54,728 nt of DNA. It comes from CBFGTV01 sp965652145. Its GTDB lineage: Bacteria > Bacillota > Clostridia > Peptostreptococcales > Natronincolaceae. Of this stretch, positions 25,044-33,380 are shown one piece after another (positions within the stretch are counted from its first letter, which is position 1; the number at the start of each line of letters is the position of its first letter). The translations under genes and the position numbers were made by a program. The stretch spans positions 1 through 54,728 of the forward strand of contig CBFGTV010000015.1 in assembly GCA_965652145.1 (NCBI GenBank), written 5' to 3'. Below the pieces are notes generated by a model that was not told where the DNA came from, searched no databases, and was given only the letters and a program-made list of their open reading frames with translations.

Positions 25044-25159
25044 AAAAAAAACCTCCTATTAACCGATACATTTTATACTTGCCTAGGGAGTCAACTGATT
25101 CTACTTACCAATAATATACCTCTATTTTCTTATTTCAAACACCCCATTGAAAATTCATT

Positions 25160-25185
25160 AAAAAAAACCCTGGATTTCTCCAGGG
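25160..25185 (-). terminator. Terminator of topB
   Basis: CCCTGGA/TCCAGGG with a 4-nt loop (25168-25174 with 25179-25185) and eight Us on the minus strand lie 14 bp after the topB stop. Confidence 0.9.
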
Positions 25186-25199
25186 ACATTATATCTGGC

Positions 25200-27398
25200 T
25201 TATTTTAACTTCAGCTTTGACAATGCATCAGCCAGAGCTGTATTGATGGATTTGTCAGCCTCTTTTCTTTGCTCCCGTAGATAGCGAGTCACCTCGCCCT
25301 TGGAAGCCGTATTTTTTTCTTTCTTTTTCCTTTCATTAAAGGTAGACAGCTTTTCCCGATAACCGCATTGACATACAAAGGTTTGTCCTTCCCCTTCTCC
25401 CCTTAGCTCCAGTCGCTTGTGGCATTGTGGGCATCTGGCATTGGTCAGCCGGGCAACGGTTTTTCGATGACCGCATTCACGATCCTGACATATTAACATT
25501 TTCCCCTTTTTTCCATTGACCTCCAGCATATATTTGCCGCATTCAGGACATTTATTCCTGGTTAGGTTATCGTGTCTAAATTGCTCCTGGCTGTTTTTAA
25601 TCTCCTTGACAACACTGCCGGCATAGTGCCGCATTTCTTTAACAAAGGATTCCTTTTTTAAAGCTCCCCTTGAAATTAAGCTCAGCTTTTGCTCCCACTG
25701 GGCTGTTAAAGCTGGGGACTTTAAATCTTCTGGTACCAGGTCTAAAAGCTGCTTTCCTTTGGAAGTAAGAAATATCCCCTTACCTCTTTTTTCTATTAAA
25801 AAGCTATTAAAAAGCTTATCAATAATATCGGCCCTGGTGGCAACAGTCCCAAGACCGCCCGTTTCCCCGATGGTCTTAATTAAATCTTTATCCTCTGGGG
25901 CCATGTATTTTTGAGGATTTTCCATGGCTGAAAGGAGCGTTCCTTCATCAAAGGGAGCAGGGGGCTTGGTTTTTCCCTCTGTTTCCAATAACGTAATAAT
26001 TTTTATAGAGTCTCCCTTTTGAAGGGAGGGGAGAAGCTGCTCCTTCAATTCCTCCCTTGCCTCCTCCCAGTCTTCACTGTCCTCCAAGGCACCGTAGACT
26101 TCCTTCCAGCCCTGCTGTAATACCACCTTACCCTTAGCTACAAAATCCCCATTACCTATCTTAACCTTGATATTGGTCTGCAAATATTCAAAGGGCGGGA
26201 ATAGAACTGCAAAAAAACGCTTTACCACCAGATCATATATTTTTCTCTCCCTGTCATTTAATTCTGAAAGAAATACCGATTGCTCTGTTGGAATGATGGC
26301 ATGATGATCTGTCACCCTGTTATTATCAACAAAGTTTAGCTTTCCTGTCAGGGGTCTTTTAATTACCCTGGCTGCAAGATTTCGATAGGGTCCTACCCCG
26401 CAGGCCTTGATCCGATCCTTGAGGGTATCAACGATATCAGTTGTCAAGTATCGTGAATCTGTTCGAGGATAGGTTAAAAGCTTGTGTTGTTCATAAAGTC
26501 GCTGCATAATTGATAGGGTCTCCTTGGGGGAATAACCAAATAATCTATTGGCATCCCGCTGCAGCTCTGTCAAATCATATAATGGGGGGCTATCGTTCTT
26601 TTTCCGCTGTTGGGCCACCTCGGTAATGAAACCCGTTTTTCCCTTTAAAGAGGTCATTACTGTATCTCTTTTTTCTTTATTAAAGGTTTTGATATCCTTA
26701 GTTTGACTGTCTTGCCAGGTTAACTTCAGACCATTGGCCTGAGCCACAATTCCATAATAGGACCTTGGCTGAAATTGCTGAATCTCTTCCTCCCTTCTAG
26801 CTATGATGGCCAGGGTGGGGGTTTGAACCCTGCCACAGGAAAGCTGTGCATTATACTTACTTGTTAAGGCTCTGGTGGCATTGATCCCCACAAGCCAATC
26901 GGCCTCAGCCCTGGCCACAGCCGAAGCATAAAGATTTTCGTAATCCTTACCGGGCTTCAATTGTTGGAAACCATTTCGAATTGCCTTATCGGTTACCGAC
27001 GAAATCCAAAGTCTTTTGATGGGCTTTTTACTCTGAACCTTTTCAATTATCCAACGGGCCACCAGTTCCCCCTCACGTCCTGCATCAGTGGCAATGACAA
27101 TCTCTGAAACATCCTTTCGCTTCATCAAATGACTGACCGTATTAAACTGCTTGCCACTCTGCTTAATGACTTCCAGCTTCAGCTCCCCGGGTAAAATGGG
27201 CAGATCCTCTAGCTTCCATGATTTATATTTATGATCATATGCCTCTGGATCAGCCAGGGTTACCAAGTGACCCAGGGCCCAGGTAACAATATATTGGCTC
27301 CCCTCCAGGTATCCATTTCCTTTTTTGCTGCAATTCAATACGCTGGCAATGTCTCTTGCTACTGAGGGTTTTTCTGCTAATACCAACACTTTACTCAT
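25200..27398 (-). CDS. topB: DNA topoisomerase III
   Basis: A type IA topoisomerase of 732 residues that decatenates and relaxes DNA by a 5'-phosphotyrosine intermediate. The Toprim domain starts at residue 1 (VLVLAEKPSVARDIA), with ATDAGREGE as the metal site. The catalytic Tyr is in LLTYPRTDSRYL. The C-terminus carries Cys-rich zinc-ribbon modules (CPECGKYML, CQDRECGH, CPQCHKRLE, CQCGYRE) followed by a basic tail. The Gly in place of the second Asp of the DxD motif is, as far as I recall, usual for Firmicute TopB. Chromosomal rather than plasmid-borne context. Confidence 0.92.
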   Translation of the reverse strand: MSKVLVLAEKPSVARDIASVLNCSKKGNGYLEGSQYIVTWALGHLVTLADPEAYDHKYKSWKLEDLPILPGELKLEVIKQSGKQFNTVSHLMKRKDVSEIVIATDAGREGELVARWIIEKVQSKKPIKRLWISSVTDKAIRNGFQQLKPGKDYENLYASAVARAEADWLVGINATRALTSKYNAQLSCGRVQTPTLAIIARREEEIQQFQPRSYYGIVAQANGLKLTWQDSQTKDIKTFNKEKRDTVMTSLKGKTGFITEVAQQRKKNDSPPLYDLTELQRDANRLFGYSPKETLSIMQRLYEQHKLLTYPRTDSRYLTTDIVDTLKDRIKACGVGPYRNLAARVIKRPLTGKLNFVDNNRVTDHHAIIPTEQSVFLSELNDRERKIYDLVVKRFFAVLFPPFEYLQTNIKVKIGNGDFVAKGKVVLQQGWKEVYGALEDSEDWEEAREELKEQLLPSLQKGDSIKIITLLETEGKTKPPAPFDEGTLLSAMENPQKYMAPEDKDLIKTIGETGGLGTVATRADIIDKLFNSFLIEKRGKGIFLTSKGKQLLDLVPEDLKSPALTAQWEQKLSLISRGALKKESFVKEMRHYAGSVVKEIKNSQEQFRHDNLTRNKCPECGKYMLEVNGKKGKMLICQDRECGHRKTVARLTNARCPQCHKRLELRGEGEGQTFVCQCGYREKLSTFNERKKKEKNTASKGEVTRYLREQRKEADKSINTALADALSKLKLK

Positions 27399-27477
27399 AT
27401 TTAATCAACATTCCTTTCAAAGCTTAGTTATTTACAGTTACTATAAAAAATACGATGAATCTACTCTATTTTACCAC

Positions 27478-27521
27478 AAAAAAACAAAGTCATCCTGATT
27501 GTGCTTCAGAAAAGACTCTGT
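27478..27521 (-). terminator. Terminator of the methyltransferase/GH3/GGDEF operon
   Basis: The outer stem ACAGAGTC/GACTTTGT (27514-27521 with 27484-27491) and an inner TCTGA/TCAGG helix are followed by seven Us on the minus strand. Confidence 0.72.
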
Positions 27522-27538
27522 TTCTTTTATCCGATCCC

Positions 27539-30046
27539 TTAGGCAACCTCTATTTTCCCCTCATCAAACAGTCTAATGAATATCTTTGTCAATTCCGGAT
27601 CAAATTGCGTACCACTGTTTCCTTCCAGTTCCCCCAGGGCCTCTTTAATGCTTAAGGCCTTTCGATAGGGACGATCGGTGGTCATGGCATCGAAGGCATC
27701 AACTATAGCCAGGCATCTGCCTTCAATGGGAATGCTTTCTCCCTTAATCCCCCTTGGGTATCCTTTGCCGTCAAAACGTTCATGATGACACATGATTGCA
27801 GGAATCATTTTAACCAGATTGGGTACATGCTTAATAATGGTAATGGAAATATCCACATGCTTTTTCATGATTTCAAATTCCTCTGGGGTTAAGGGGGTTG
27901 TTTTGGTCAGAATTGCCTCAGGTACCCCTATTTTACCGATATCATGCAACAGTCCGGCACTCCTGACAATATCAATTTGTTCCTCAGTAAAGCCCGCTGC
28001 CCTTCCCAGGGCTACAGAATACCTAGAGACATTTTCCGAATGGCCATAGGTATAATGGTCTTTGGCATCAATGGTGGCGGCCAGGGCATAAATGGCTGAA
28101 AAGTAGGCAGACTTAATACTATCCTGCATTATTTCCAGCTCATCGTTATGCTGTAAAAGCTGACTTTCCTGATGCCGGGCATAGATCATACATTGGTTCC
28201 TGCCATTTTGCTTGGCGGCATACATGGCCTTGTCAGCACAATCCAGTATTTCTTCCGGGGTCGATCCGTCCCTGGGGTAACTGGCTACTCCAATACTAAC
28301 AGTCAGGAACTCATTGATGTATTCAGCCGAGTAAAATTTATTTTCAACGGCCCTGCGTATAGTCTCTATCGCCTTTAAGGATTTATCGGCATCAATGTTG
28401 GGCAAAATAATGGCAAACTCCTCTCCACCGTAACGGGCAATAATATCTTCTTCCCCTGTGGCTTCCCTTAGTACCTCTGCTATTTTGGCCAGGGCCCGAT
28501 CGCCCGCAGAATGGCCGTATAAGTCATTATAAAGTTTAAATAAATCCACATCAATCATTGCCACAGAAAAGGTCTTCCAGGTTTTACCTTTGATATATTG
28601 CCCCAGCACCTCGTGAAAGTACCGATGGTTATATAGCTTTGTCAGCCCATCGGTAATGGCCTGACGTTTGGCTTCCTCGTAGAGCTTAGCATTTTCAATT
28701 ACCACAGCAGCATTATTGACCAGCGTAAATAAAAAATCCATTTCTCCATGGGAATAGGCTTCGCCTCCCATTTTATCAGATAAAATAATCAAACCGATCA
28801 GCGTTTCCCTTAGCTTAATGGCTACGATTAATTCTGTTTCCATTCTATATAGCTGCTTCTTTTCTGTTCGCCACAACCCCGTAAAATATGGCAGATTCTC
28901 TATTTCTGCCAGGGTTAGAAGGGATTTCCCCTGTAAAAACCATTGTATAATCGGATGATTGCCATTATATTTTATATCCTGCATCCAGTCTTCCCTGGCA
29001 GTTGGATTAAAAAGAACGTACTCGTCCTTACCCTGCCTTAGAAGCAAGTGGATTTTTCTCGGCTTCAATCCCCTTTGAAGGGCCTTCAATAAAGAATCCG
29101 TCAATTCCTCTAGGTCTAATTGATTATTGATAATTTTACTGAAATCCCTTAAAATAATTTGATGGTTCAGACTTTCCTTGTAGAACAGCCGATCAATCCA
29201 TTTTTGAATGATGTCTTTAACGGGCTGAAAAAGCAGCGCCAGGATCACAGCAATCACCAGGGTGGAAAACATACTTGTATCGCCCAGGAGCATAATAAAA
29301 ATCTGCTGTACACCAAAAATGGCAATGATATAGGCCCCTGTTAGAGACAGTGTATAAAGGGAATAGGCCATCCCCTTTTTAACAATCAGCTTGATCTCTA
29401 AAAAGCGATACCGATAAATTGAATAGGCTATAAAAAATGCATTGAAGGTATTCAGAAGGATATCCAACGGGTAGCGGCCAAGACTTGGAAACAGGTTAAG
29501 AAGCCCCCCAAATATCATTAAGCCCGAACCCATTAATATGAGCTTCACCCTGGCAATGGGAATTTCTTTAGATTTCACCTTATTAATTATATTGATGAAG
29601 GCCAATAATAAATAGCTAAGGCTCCAAAGGGCCATAAGGGAAGCCCCTGGCCCTAAGGTATAATAAAAATAATTACGTTCTACATAGGCCTCTGCAGTAA
29701 TAAAGCCGCTAAAATTCCCAATAATCAATAAAGCACCAGAAATATACCCAAAGTAGAGCTTATTTTTCTGATTAATCGTGTCTGTCAGCACCAGGGTAAA
29801 GTGATAAAAGATAACGGGCATGCTGATAAGCCCCACACAGAGAATTCGATTCCAAAACAGGGGGCCCGGCGGAAAATTGGCACGCATTACAAAGGCCCCA
29901 AAGCTCCAAACAACCATGGAAATAATGTAAAAGGCATAGTGCCGGGCAATTTTGTTCTTCCTTGACCCAATCAAAATGATTAACAAAACACAATAGCAAA
30001 CAAAGCAAAGGAAGGGAATTAAAATTAAATAGGAATTGGACTCCAC
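27539..30046 (-). CDS. 7TM sensor protein with GAF, GGDEF and HD-GYP domains
   Basis: An 835-residue c-di-GMP signalling protein. It has an N-terminal 7TM histidine-kinase-type sensor region (about 1-225), further helices to about 275, a GAF-like domain at about 295-455, a GGDEF domain with active-type GGEEF at 540-544, and HD-GYP with H701-D702, HHE at 754-756 and GYP at 762-764. The allosteric RxxD site is not conserved (GEED at 531-534), so product inhibition may be absent. It could both make and degrade c-di-GMP. The GTG start follows GAGGTGA, 19 bp after the GH3 gene, making it the third gene of that operon. Its ligand is unknown. Confidence 0.85.
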   Translation of the reverse strand: MESNSYLILIPFLCFVCYCVLLIILIGSRKNKIARHYAFYIISMVVWSFGAFVMRANFPPGPLFWNRILCVGLISMPVIFYHFTLVLTDTINQKNKLYFGYISGALLIIGNFSGFITAEAYVERNYFYYTLGPGASLMALWSLSYLLLAFINIINKVKSKEIPIARVKLILMGSGLMIFGGLLNLFPSLGRYPLDILLNTFNAFFIAYSIYRYRFLEIKLIVKKGMAYSLYTLSLTGAYIIAIFGVQQIFIMLLGDTSMFSTLVIAVILALLFQPVKDIIQKWIDRLFYKESLNHQIILRDFSKIINNQLDLEELTDSLLKALQRGLKPRKIHLLLRQGKDEYVLFNPTAREDWMQDIKYNGNHPIIQWFLQGKSLLTLAEIENLPYFTGLWRTEKKQLYRMETELIVAIKLRETLIGLIILSDKMGGEAYSHGEMDFLFTLVNNAAVVIENAKLYEEAKRQAITDGLTKLYNHRYFHEVLGQYIKGKTWKTFSVAMIDVDLFKLYNDLYGHSAGDRALAKIAEVLREATGEEDIIARYGGEEFAIILPNIDADKSLKAIETIRRAVENKFYSAEYINEFLTVSIGVASYPRDGSTPEEILDCADKAMYAAKQNGRNQCMIYARHQESQLLQHNDELEIMQDSIKSAYFSAIYALAATIDAKDHYTYGHSENVSRYSVALGRAAGFTEEQIDIVRSAGLLHDIGKIGVPEAILTKTTPLTPEEFEIMKKHVDISITIIKHVPNLVKMIPAIMCHHERFDGKGYPRGIKGESIPIEGRCLAIVDAFDAMTTDRPYRKALSIKEALGELEGNSGTQFDPELTKIFIRLFDEGKIEVA

Positions 30047-30065
30047 AGAATCACCTCACGAATTT

Positions 30066-31643
30066 TTAACTGCAATTAGACAATGTTTCGACTATTTCCT
30101 GACATGGGTTCATTTTGGTGATAGGCCCCTTGTACATATTTTGGTATTTTTCAAAGGTCCCCTTTGGCAGTAATGTGACTCTAAGGGGGTCCTTTCCTAA
30201 AAGCATCTGTATGTCCCGATAATCACAATCAGATTCCTGCAGGCTTTTATGGAGCCTCTCCTTTATATCTTCTCCAGCTTCAAAGCCTTCCTCCAGCTCT
30301 AAATAAATATGTAATACTGGCTCTTTCTCTTCATACTGCTTACATGCCACCCAATCCTTGATTGGTATTTTGCCCAAACCCATGGCCTTATCAATGGTGG
30401 CCTTGGTAATCCTCGTAAATCCTGCCAGATCAATTACATTGGCAATTCTGTCTACAAATTTTATTTGAGGCAGGTGAATTCCATAGGCTTCATTTTGCAA
30501 CGACAAACATTCAATCATGTCACCTACACGGTAACGTACAAAGGCACCACCTCTAAACTTCGTCACTACCAGTTCGTAGCGCTGACCCGGCTTGATCTCG
30601 TTAAGCAGTAGGGTTTTAGGTACGAATTCCTTATTATTAAGACTTTTAAGGGAATCCTTTTCTGGTATAAATTCCAGGAAATTCACATCAGGAAAAAAGG
30701 TAAGTCCACTGTCACCCCAGGTTTCAGTGGCTACAGTGGCAATTTCTGTGCCTCCGTAAATTTCTATGGGTCGCTTACCCCAATAATATTCAATCTTTTC
30801 TTTAAAAGCATGGGTATCGGTTCCTGCACATAGTATTCCTTTAATATCCCACAAATCCTTTGGTAAAATTGTCTCATTTTTTATATTTTTTTTGATGAAT
30901 GCCCGAATTAATCTATACATCATTTTAAAATCTGCTGATAATAACGAGCCCCTTTTACCTGTTGCAGAGCCCTTGGCAAAATCCTCACCAATTTTAACTA
31001 ATACACTTGAAAGCCCAAAAAATAAATCAATTCCCTTTGTCAAAGCCAGCTCAAAGCCCATTTTGTTTCTTTCCTCAAAGCTTAAGTGTTCAGCCTCTTC
31101 AATGGAAGGAAGGTATTCAAAATTAATTTCATTTTTTACCCCATAGGGTGCCAGACCTGTCAGATAGGGCAGGGGAGCCATTCCATAAAGGAATTTATCA
31201 TTTTCCCTTAGCAAAAATTCTCCCTTTCGCCTGCTGGTGGCCAGTATGAGGCTGGCAATAAAGGCCTTTGTGTGCTCTTCAATCATACTTTCTGAATAAG
31301 GAGCCAGTTTAATTTCATGGGTTCCACCCTTCCATGTGGTTTTAATCCAATATTGCGGCTTTGAAGGCAGGGCAGCTTCATTTTTACTCAACAATATATC
31401 TGCATAGTCTTCATAGGTGGTTAAGGGCACCAATTGTCTGAATTCCTCTATATTTTTAGGTTTTACTCCCTCTCCCATGATTTTTTTCCCCAGCTGACAA
31501 CGGGATAAAAGCTCAATTTGCTCCATTAGCAATCTTTCCTGTATAGCCATAAATTCTTGTAAGTTCAAATCTAAAAAACCACAATATTTTTCCCAAACTT
31601 TATCATAGCTTTCCTGTCGAAGCATTTCTTGCAAATTAATCAT
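30066..31643 (-). CDS. GH3 auxin-responsive-family adenylating enzyme (acyl-amido synthetase-like)
   Basis: A 525-residue member of the GH3 branch of the ANL superfamily, whose plant members adenylate indole-acetate or jasmonate and form amides with amino acids. Recognisable motifs are YGGTE at 296-300 (motif 2) and RYRVGD at 370-375 (motif 3), plus the C-terminal lid (about 405-525). Motif 1 (TTWKGGTHEIK at 102-112) departs from the usual Ser/Thr-Gly-rich pattern. It overlaps the membrane methyltransferase gene by 8 bp and precedes the c-di-GMP gene. The bacterial substrate is unknown; a carboxylic acid activated as acyl-AMP is expected. Confidence 0.8.
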   Translation of the reverse strand: MINLQEMLRQESYDKVWEKYCGFLDLNLQEFMAIQERLLMEQIELLSRCQLGKKIMGEGVKPKNIEEFRQLVPLTTYEDYADILLSKNEAALPSKPQYWIKTTWKGGTHEIKLAPYSESMIEEHTKAFIASLILATSRRKGEFLLRENDKFLYGMAPLPYLTGLAPYGVKNEINFEYLPSIEEAEHLSFEERNKMGFELALTKGIDLFFGLSSVLVKIGEDFAKGSATGKRGSLLSADFKMMYRLIRAFIKKNIKNETILPKDLWDIKGILCAGTDTHAFKEKIEYYWGKRPIEIYGGTEIATVATETWGDSGLTFFPDVNFLEFIPEKDSLKSLNNKEFVPKTLLLNEIKPGQRYELVVTKFRGGAFVRYRVGDMIECLSLQNEAYGIHLPQIKFVDRIANVIDLAGFTRITKATIDKAMGLGKIPIKDWVACKQYEEKEPVLHIYLELEEGFEAGEDIKERLHKSLQESDCDYRDIQMLLGKDPLRVTLLPKGTFEKYQNMYKGPITKMNPCQEIVETLSNCS

Positions 31644-32217
31644 TCCTTATGCCCCCTATATATAATGTGTCTTTGCATTTCATCATGCTTTTGCGATTAG
31701 GAATTAACATAGGTGTATCTTTTATGTATTTACCGTATTCTGGAAACATTTTAGGAAAAAACATTTTCTCCTGCAAATAAACATGAAGAATATCGATGAT
31801 TGTCCAGATAATTCCTGCGGGGATCAATAGAACAGCCCCAGTAGTAAAAAAGAAGAACAAAAAGACGAAACCAAACCAGAGTACACCAGGATGCCTGCAC
31901 AGGGCATAGGTGCCAGTGTTTACCAGATTATGGTTATGTTCCTTTTTTCCATAGGTTTGAACAAAGGGCAGCTCTAAAAACAGTGAATACACTAATAAAG
32001 CCATGGACAATAGCCATAATATTCCCCCCATCAACCTGACTGTCATTGGTAATGTTATTTTTTCAGATACAACCGTTACCATGATGGCAGAATAGATAAG
32101 CACCCCCAGACCCAGTATTCCGAATATTTTTTTTAGCTTTCCCTGATTATTCAGGGTAAAGTAATCAAATAAAACAAAAAAGATAAAAGCAACAGCTCCT
32201 GTTAAAATATAGTACAT
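31636..32217 (-). CDS. Membrane methyltransferase, ICMT/PEMT-like
   Basis: A 193-residue protein with about five hydrophobic helices. The signature near residues 97-117 (LVNTGTYALCRHPGVLW) matches the G-x-Y-x-x-x-RHP motif that binds S-adenosylmethionine in isoprenylcysteine carboxyl methyltransferases and phospholipid methyltransferases. The C-terminal EYGKYIKDTPMLIP is also family-typical. It is the first gene of the operon, overlapping the GH3 gene by 8 bp. It may methylate a lipid-linked acid or amine, perhaps the product or substrate of the GH3 enzyme; this is inference. Confidence 0.75.
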   Translation of the reverse strand: MYYILTGAVAFIFFVLFDYFTLNNQGKLKKIFGILGLGVLIYSAIMVTVVSEKITLPMTVRLMGGILWLLSMALLVYSLFLELPFVQTYGKKEHNHNLVNTGTYALCRHPGVLWFGFVFLFFFFTTGAVLLIPAGIIWTIIDILHVYLQEKMFFPKMFPEYGKYIKDTPMLIPNRKSMMKCKDTLYIGGIRND

Positions 32218-32255
32218 GGAAACCCTCCTTTCAAAAATTGGTTGTAAAAATAGTA

Positions 32256-32270
32256 TAACTTGATTAGTTA
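32256..32270 (-). promoter_or_regulatory. Inverted repeat near the start of the methyltransferase operon
   Basis: TAACT-TGATT-AGTTA is a perfect 5-bp-arm repeat about 40-55 bp upstream of the methyltransferase ATG. A minus-strand TATACT (-10-like, plus 32253-32258) overlaps one arm. The form resembles MarR/TetR operators. No regulator gene is adjacent. Confidence 0.35.
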
Positions 32271-32410
32271 CAAATTTCTACTATTTATATTGTAATGGGT
32301 TTTCATTAAATTTCTTGTCTAATTATGTCATTAAAAAATGAAATTTTTATAAATGTATGATAGATTGATAAAATATAACAATTTCAAATATACAGCAATC
32401 GCCAGCTTCA

Positions 32411-32445
32411 AAAGCAAAAACAGGATTGCGATAAACGCAATCCTG
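32411..32445 (-). terminator. Terminator of psuKG
   Basis: A perfect 10-bp stem CAGGATTGCG/CGCAATCCTG (32421-32430 with 32436-32445) with a 5-nt loop is followed on the minus strand by TTTTTGCTTTT. Confidence 0.88.
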
Positions 32446-32462
32446 CTGAACATAAGCTTTTA

Positions 32463-33380
32463 TTATTCTAAATCTGATAGTGCCAGAGCCAGTTGAGCCC
32501 CTAGCCTAGCATTGTTGTAGACCAATTGAATATTGGCCTCCAGGCTCTCCCCTGCGGTAATTTCCTTTACCTTTGCCAATAGAAAGGGGGTACTTTCCTT
32601 TCCCTTGACATCATTTTTCTCCATTTCCAGAAGGGCTTCTTCAATGGCCCTATTAATTTTGTCGAAATCCATTGCATAGGCTTCAGGAATGGGGTTAGCA
32701 ACAACGGCTCCACCCGTCAGGCCCAAATCCCATTTTGCCTTAAGGGCACTGGCCAATTCCAATGGTGAATCAACCCGATAATCTACACCAAATCCACTTT
32801 TCCTTGTATAAAAGGCCGGCAGCTCCTCGGTTTGATACCCAATTACCGGAACTCCCTTGGTTTCAAGATATTCAAGGGTAAGGCCAATATCAAGTATTGA
32901 CTTGGCCCCTGCACAAACGACAGCGACGTTGGTTTGAGCCAGCTCCTCCAGATCAGCAGAAATGTCAAAGGTTTCCTGGGCTCCACGATGAACTCCACCG
33001 ATTCCGCCAGTAGCAAAAACCTTAATGCCGGCCATGGCAGCAATGATCATGGTTGAGGCCACTGTGGTGGCGCCATCCATTTTCTTTGCCACGATAAAGG
33101 GAATATCCCTTCTACTGGTTTTAATCACATTTTTTGCTTTTCCCAAATAGTCGATCTCCTCCTGTGAAAGACCAACCTTTAGCTTTCCTTCTAAAATAGC
33201 AATAGTGGCCGGAACAGCTCCCTGTTCCTTAATAATCCTTTCTACCTCCAAAGCCGTTTCTACATTTTTAGGGTAGGGCATACCATGGGAAATAATTGTA
33301 GATTCCAAAGCCACAACAGGCTTTCCGGCTTGAATAGCCTCTAAAACCGCTGGTTGAATTTCCAAATATTTTTCTAACAT
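32463..33380 (-). CDS. psuG: Pseudouridine-5'-phosphate glycosidase
   Basis: A 305-residue enzyme that splits pseudouridine 5'-phosphate to uracil and ribose 5-phosphate. Family signatures include ALESTIISHGMPYPKN near residue 30, SRRDIPFIVAKKMDGATTV and the GGIGGVHRGA loop. It overlaps psuK by 7 bp, so the two steps of pseudouridine breakdown are co-translated. The uracil formed could feed pyrimidine salvage, to which udk at 24 kb also belongs. Confidence 0.94.
   Translation of the reverse strand: MLEKYLEIQPAVLEAIQAGKPVVALESTIISHGMPYPKNVETALEVERIIKEQGAVPATIAILEGKLKVGLSQEEIDYLGKAKNVIKTSRRDIPFIVAKKMDGATTVASTMIIAAMAGIKVFATGGIGGVHRGAQETFDISADLEELAQTNVAVVCAGAKSILDIGLTLEYLETKGVPVIGYQTEELPAFYTRKSGFGVDYRVDSPLELASALKAKWDLGLTGGAVVANPIPEAYAMDFDKINRAIEEALLEMEKNDVKGKESTPFLLAKVKEITAGESLEANIQLVYNNARLGAQLALALSDLE

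Noticed and set aside
26940..27398. Missing Asp in the Toprim DxD motif of topB (ATDAGREGE)
   Set aside because: As far as I recall this Gly is normal in Firmicute TopB proteins; the rest of the active site is intact, so I do not call it inactive.
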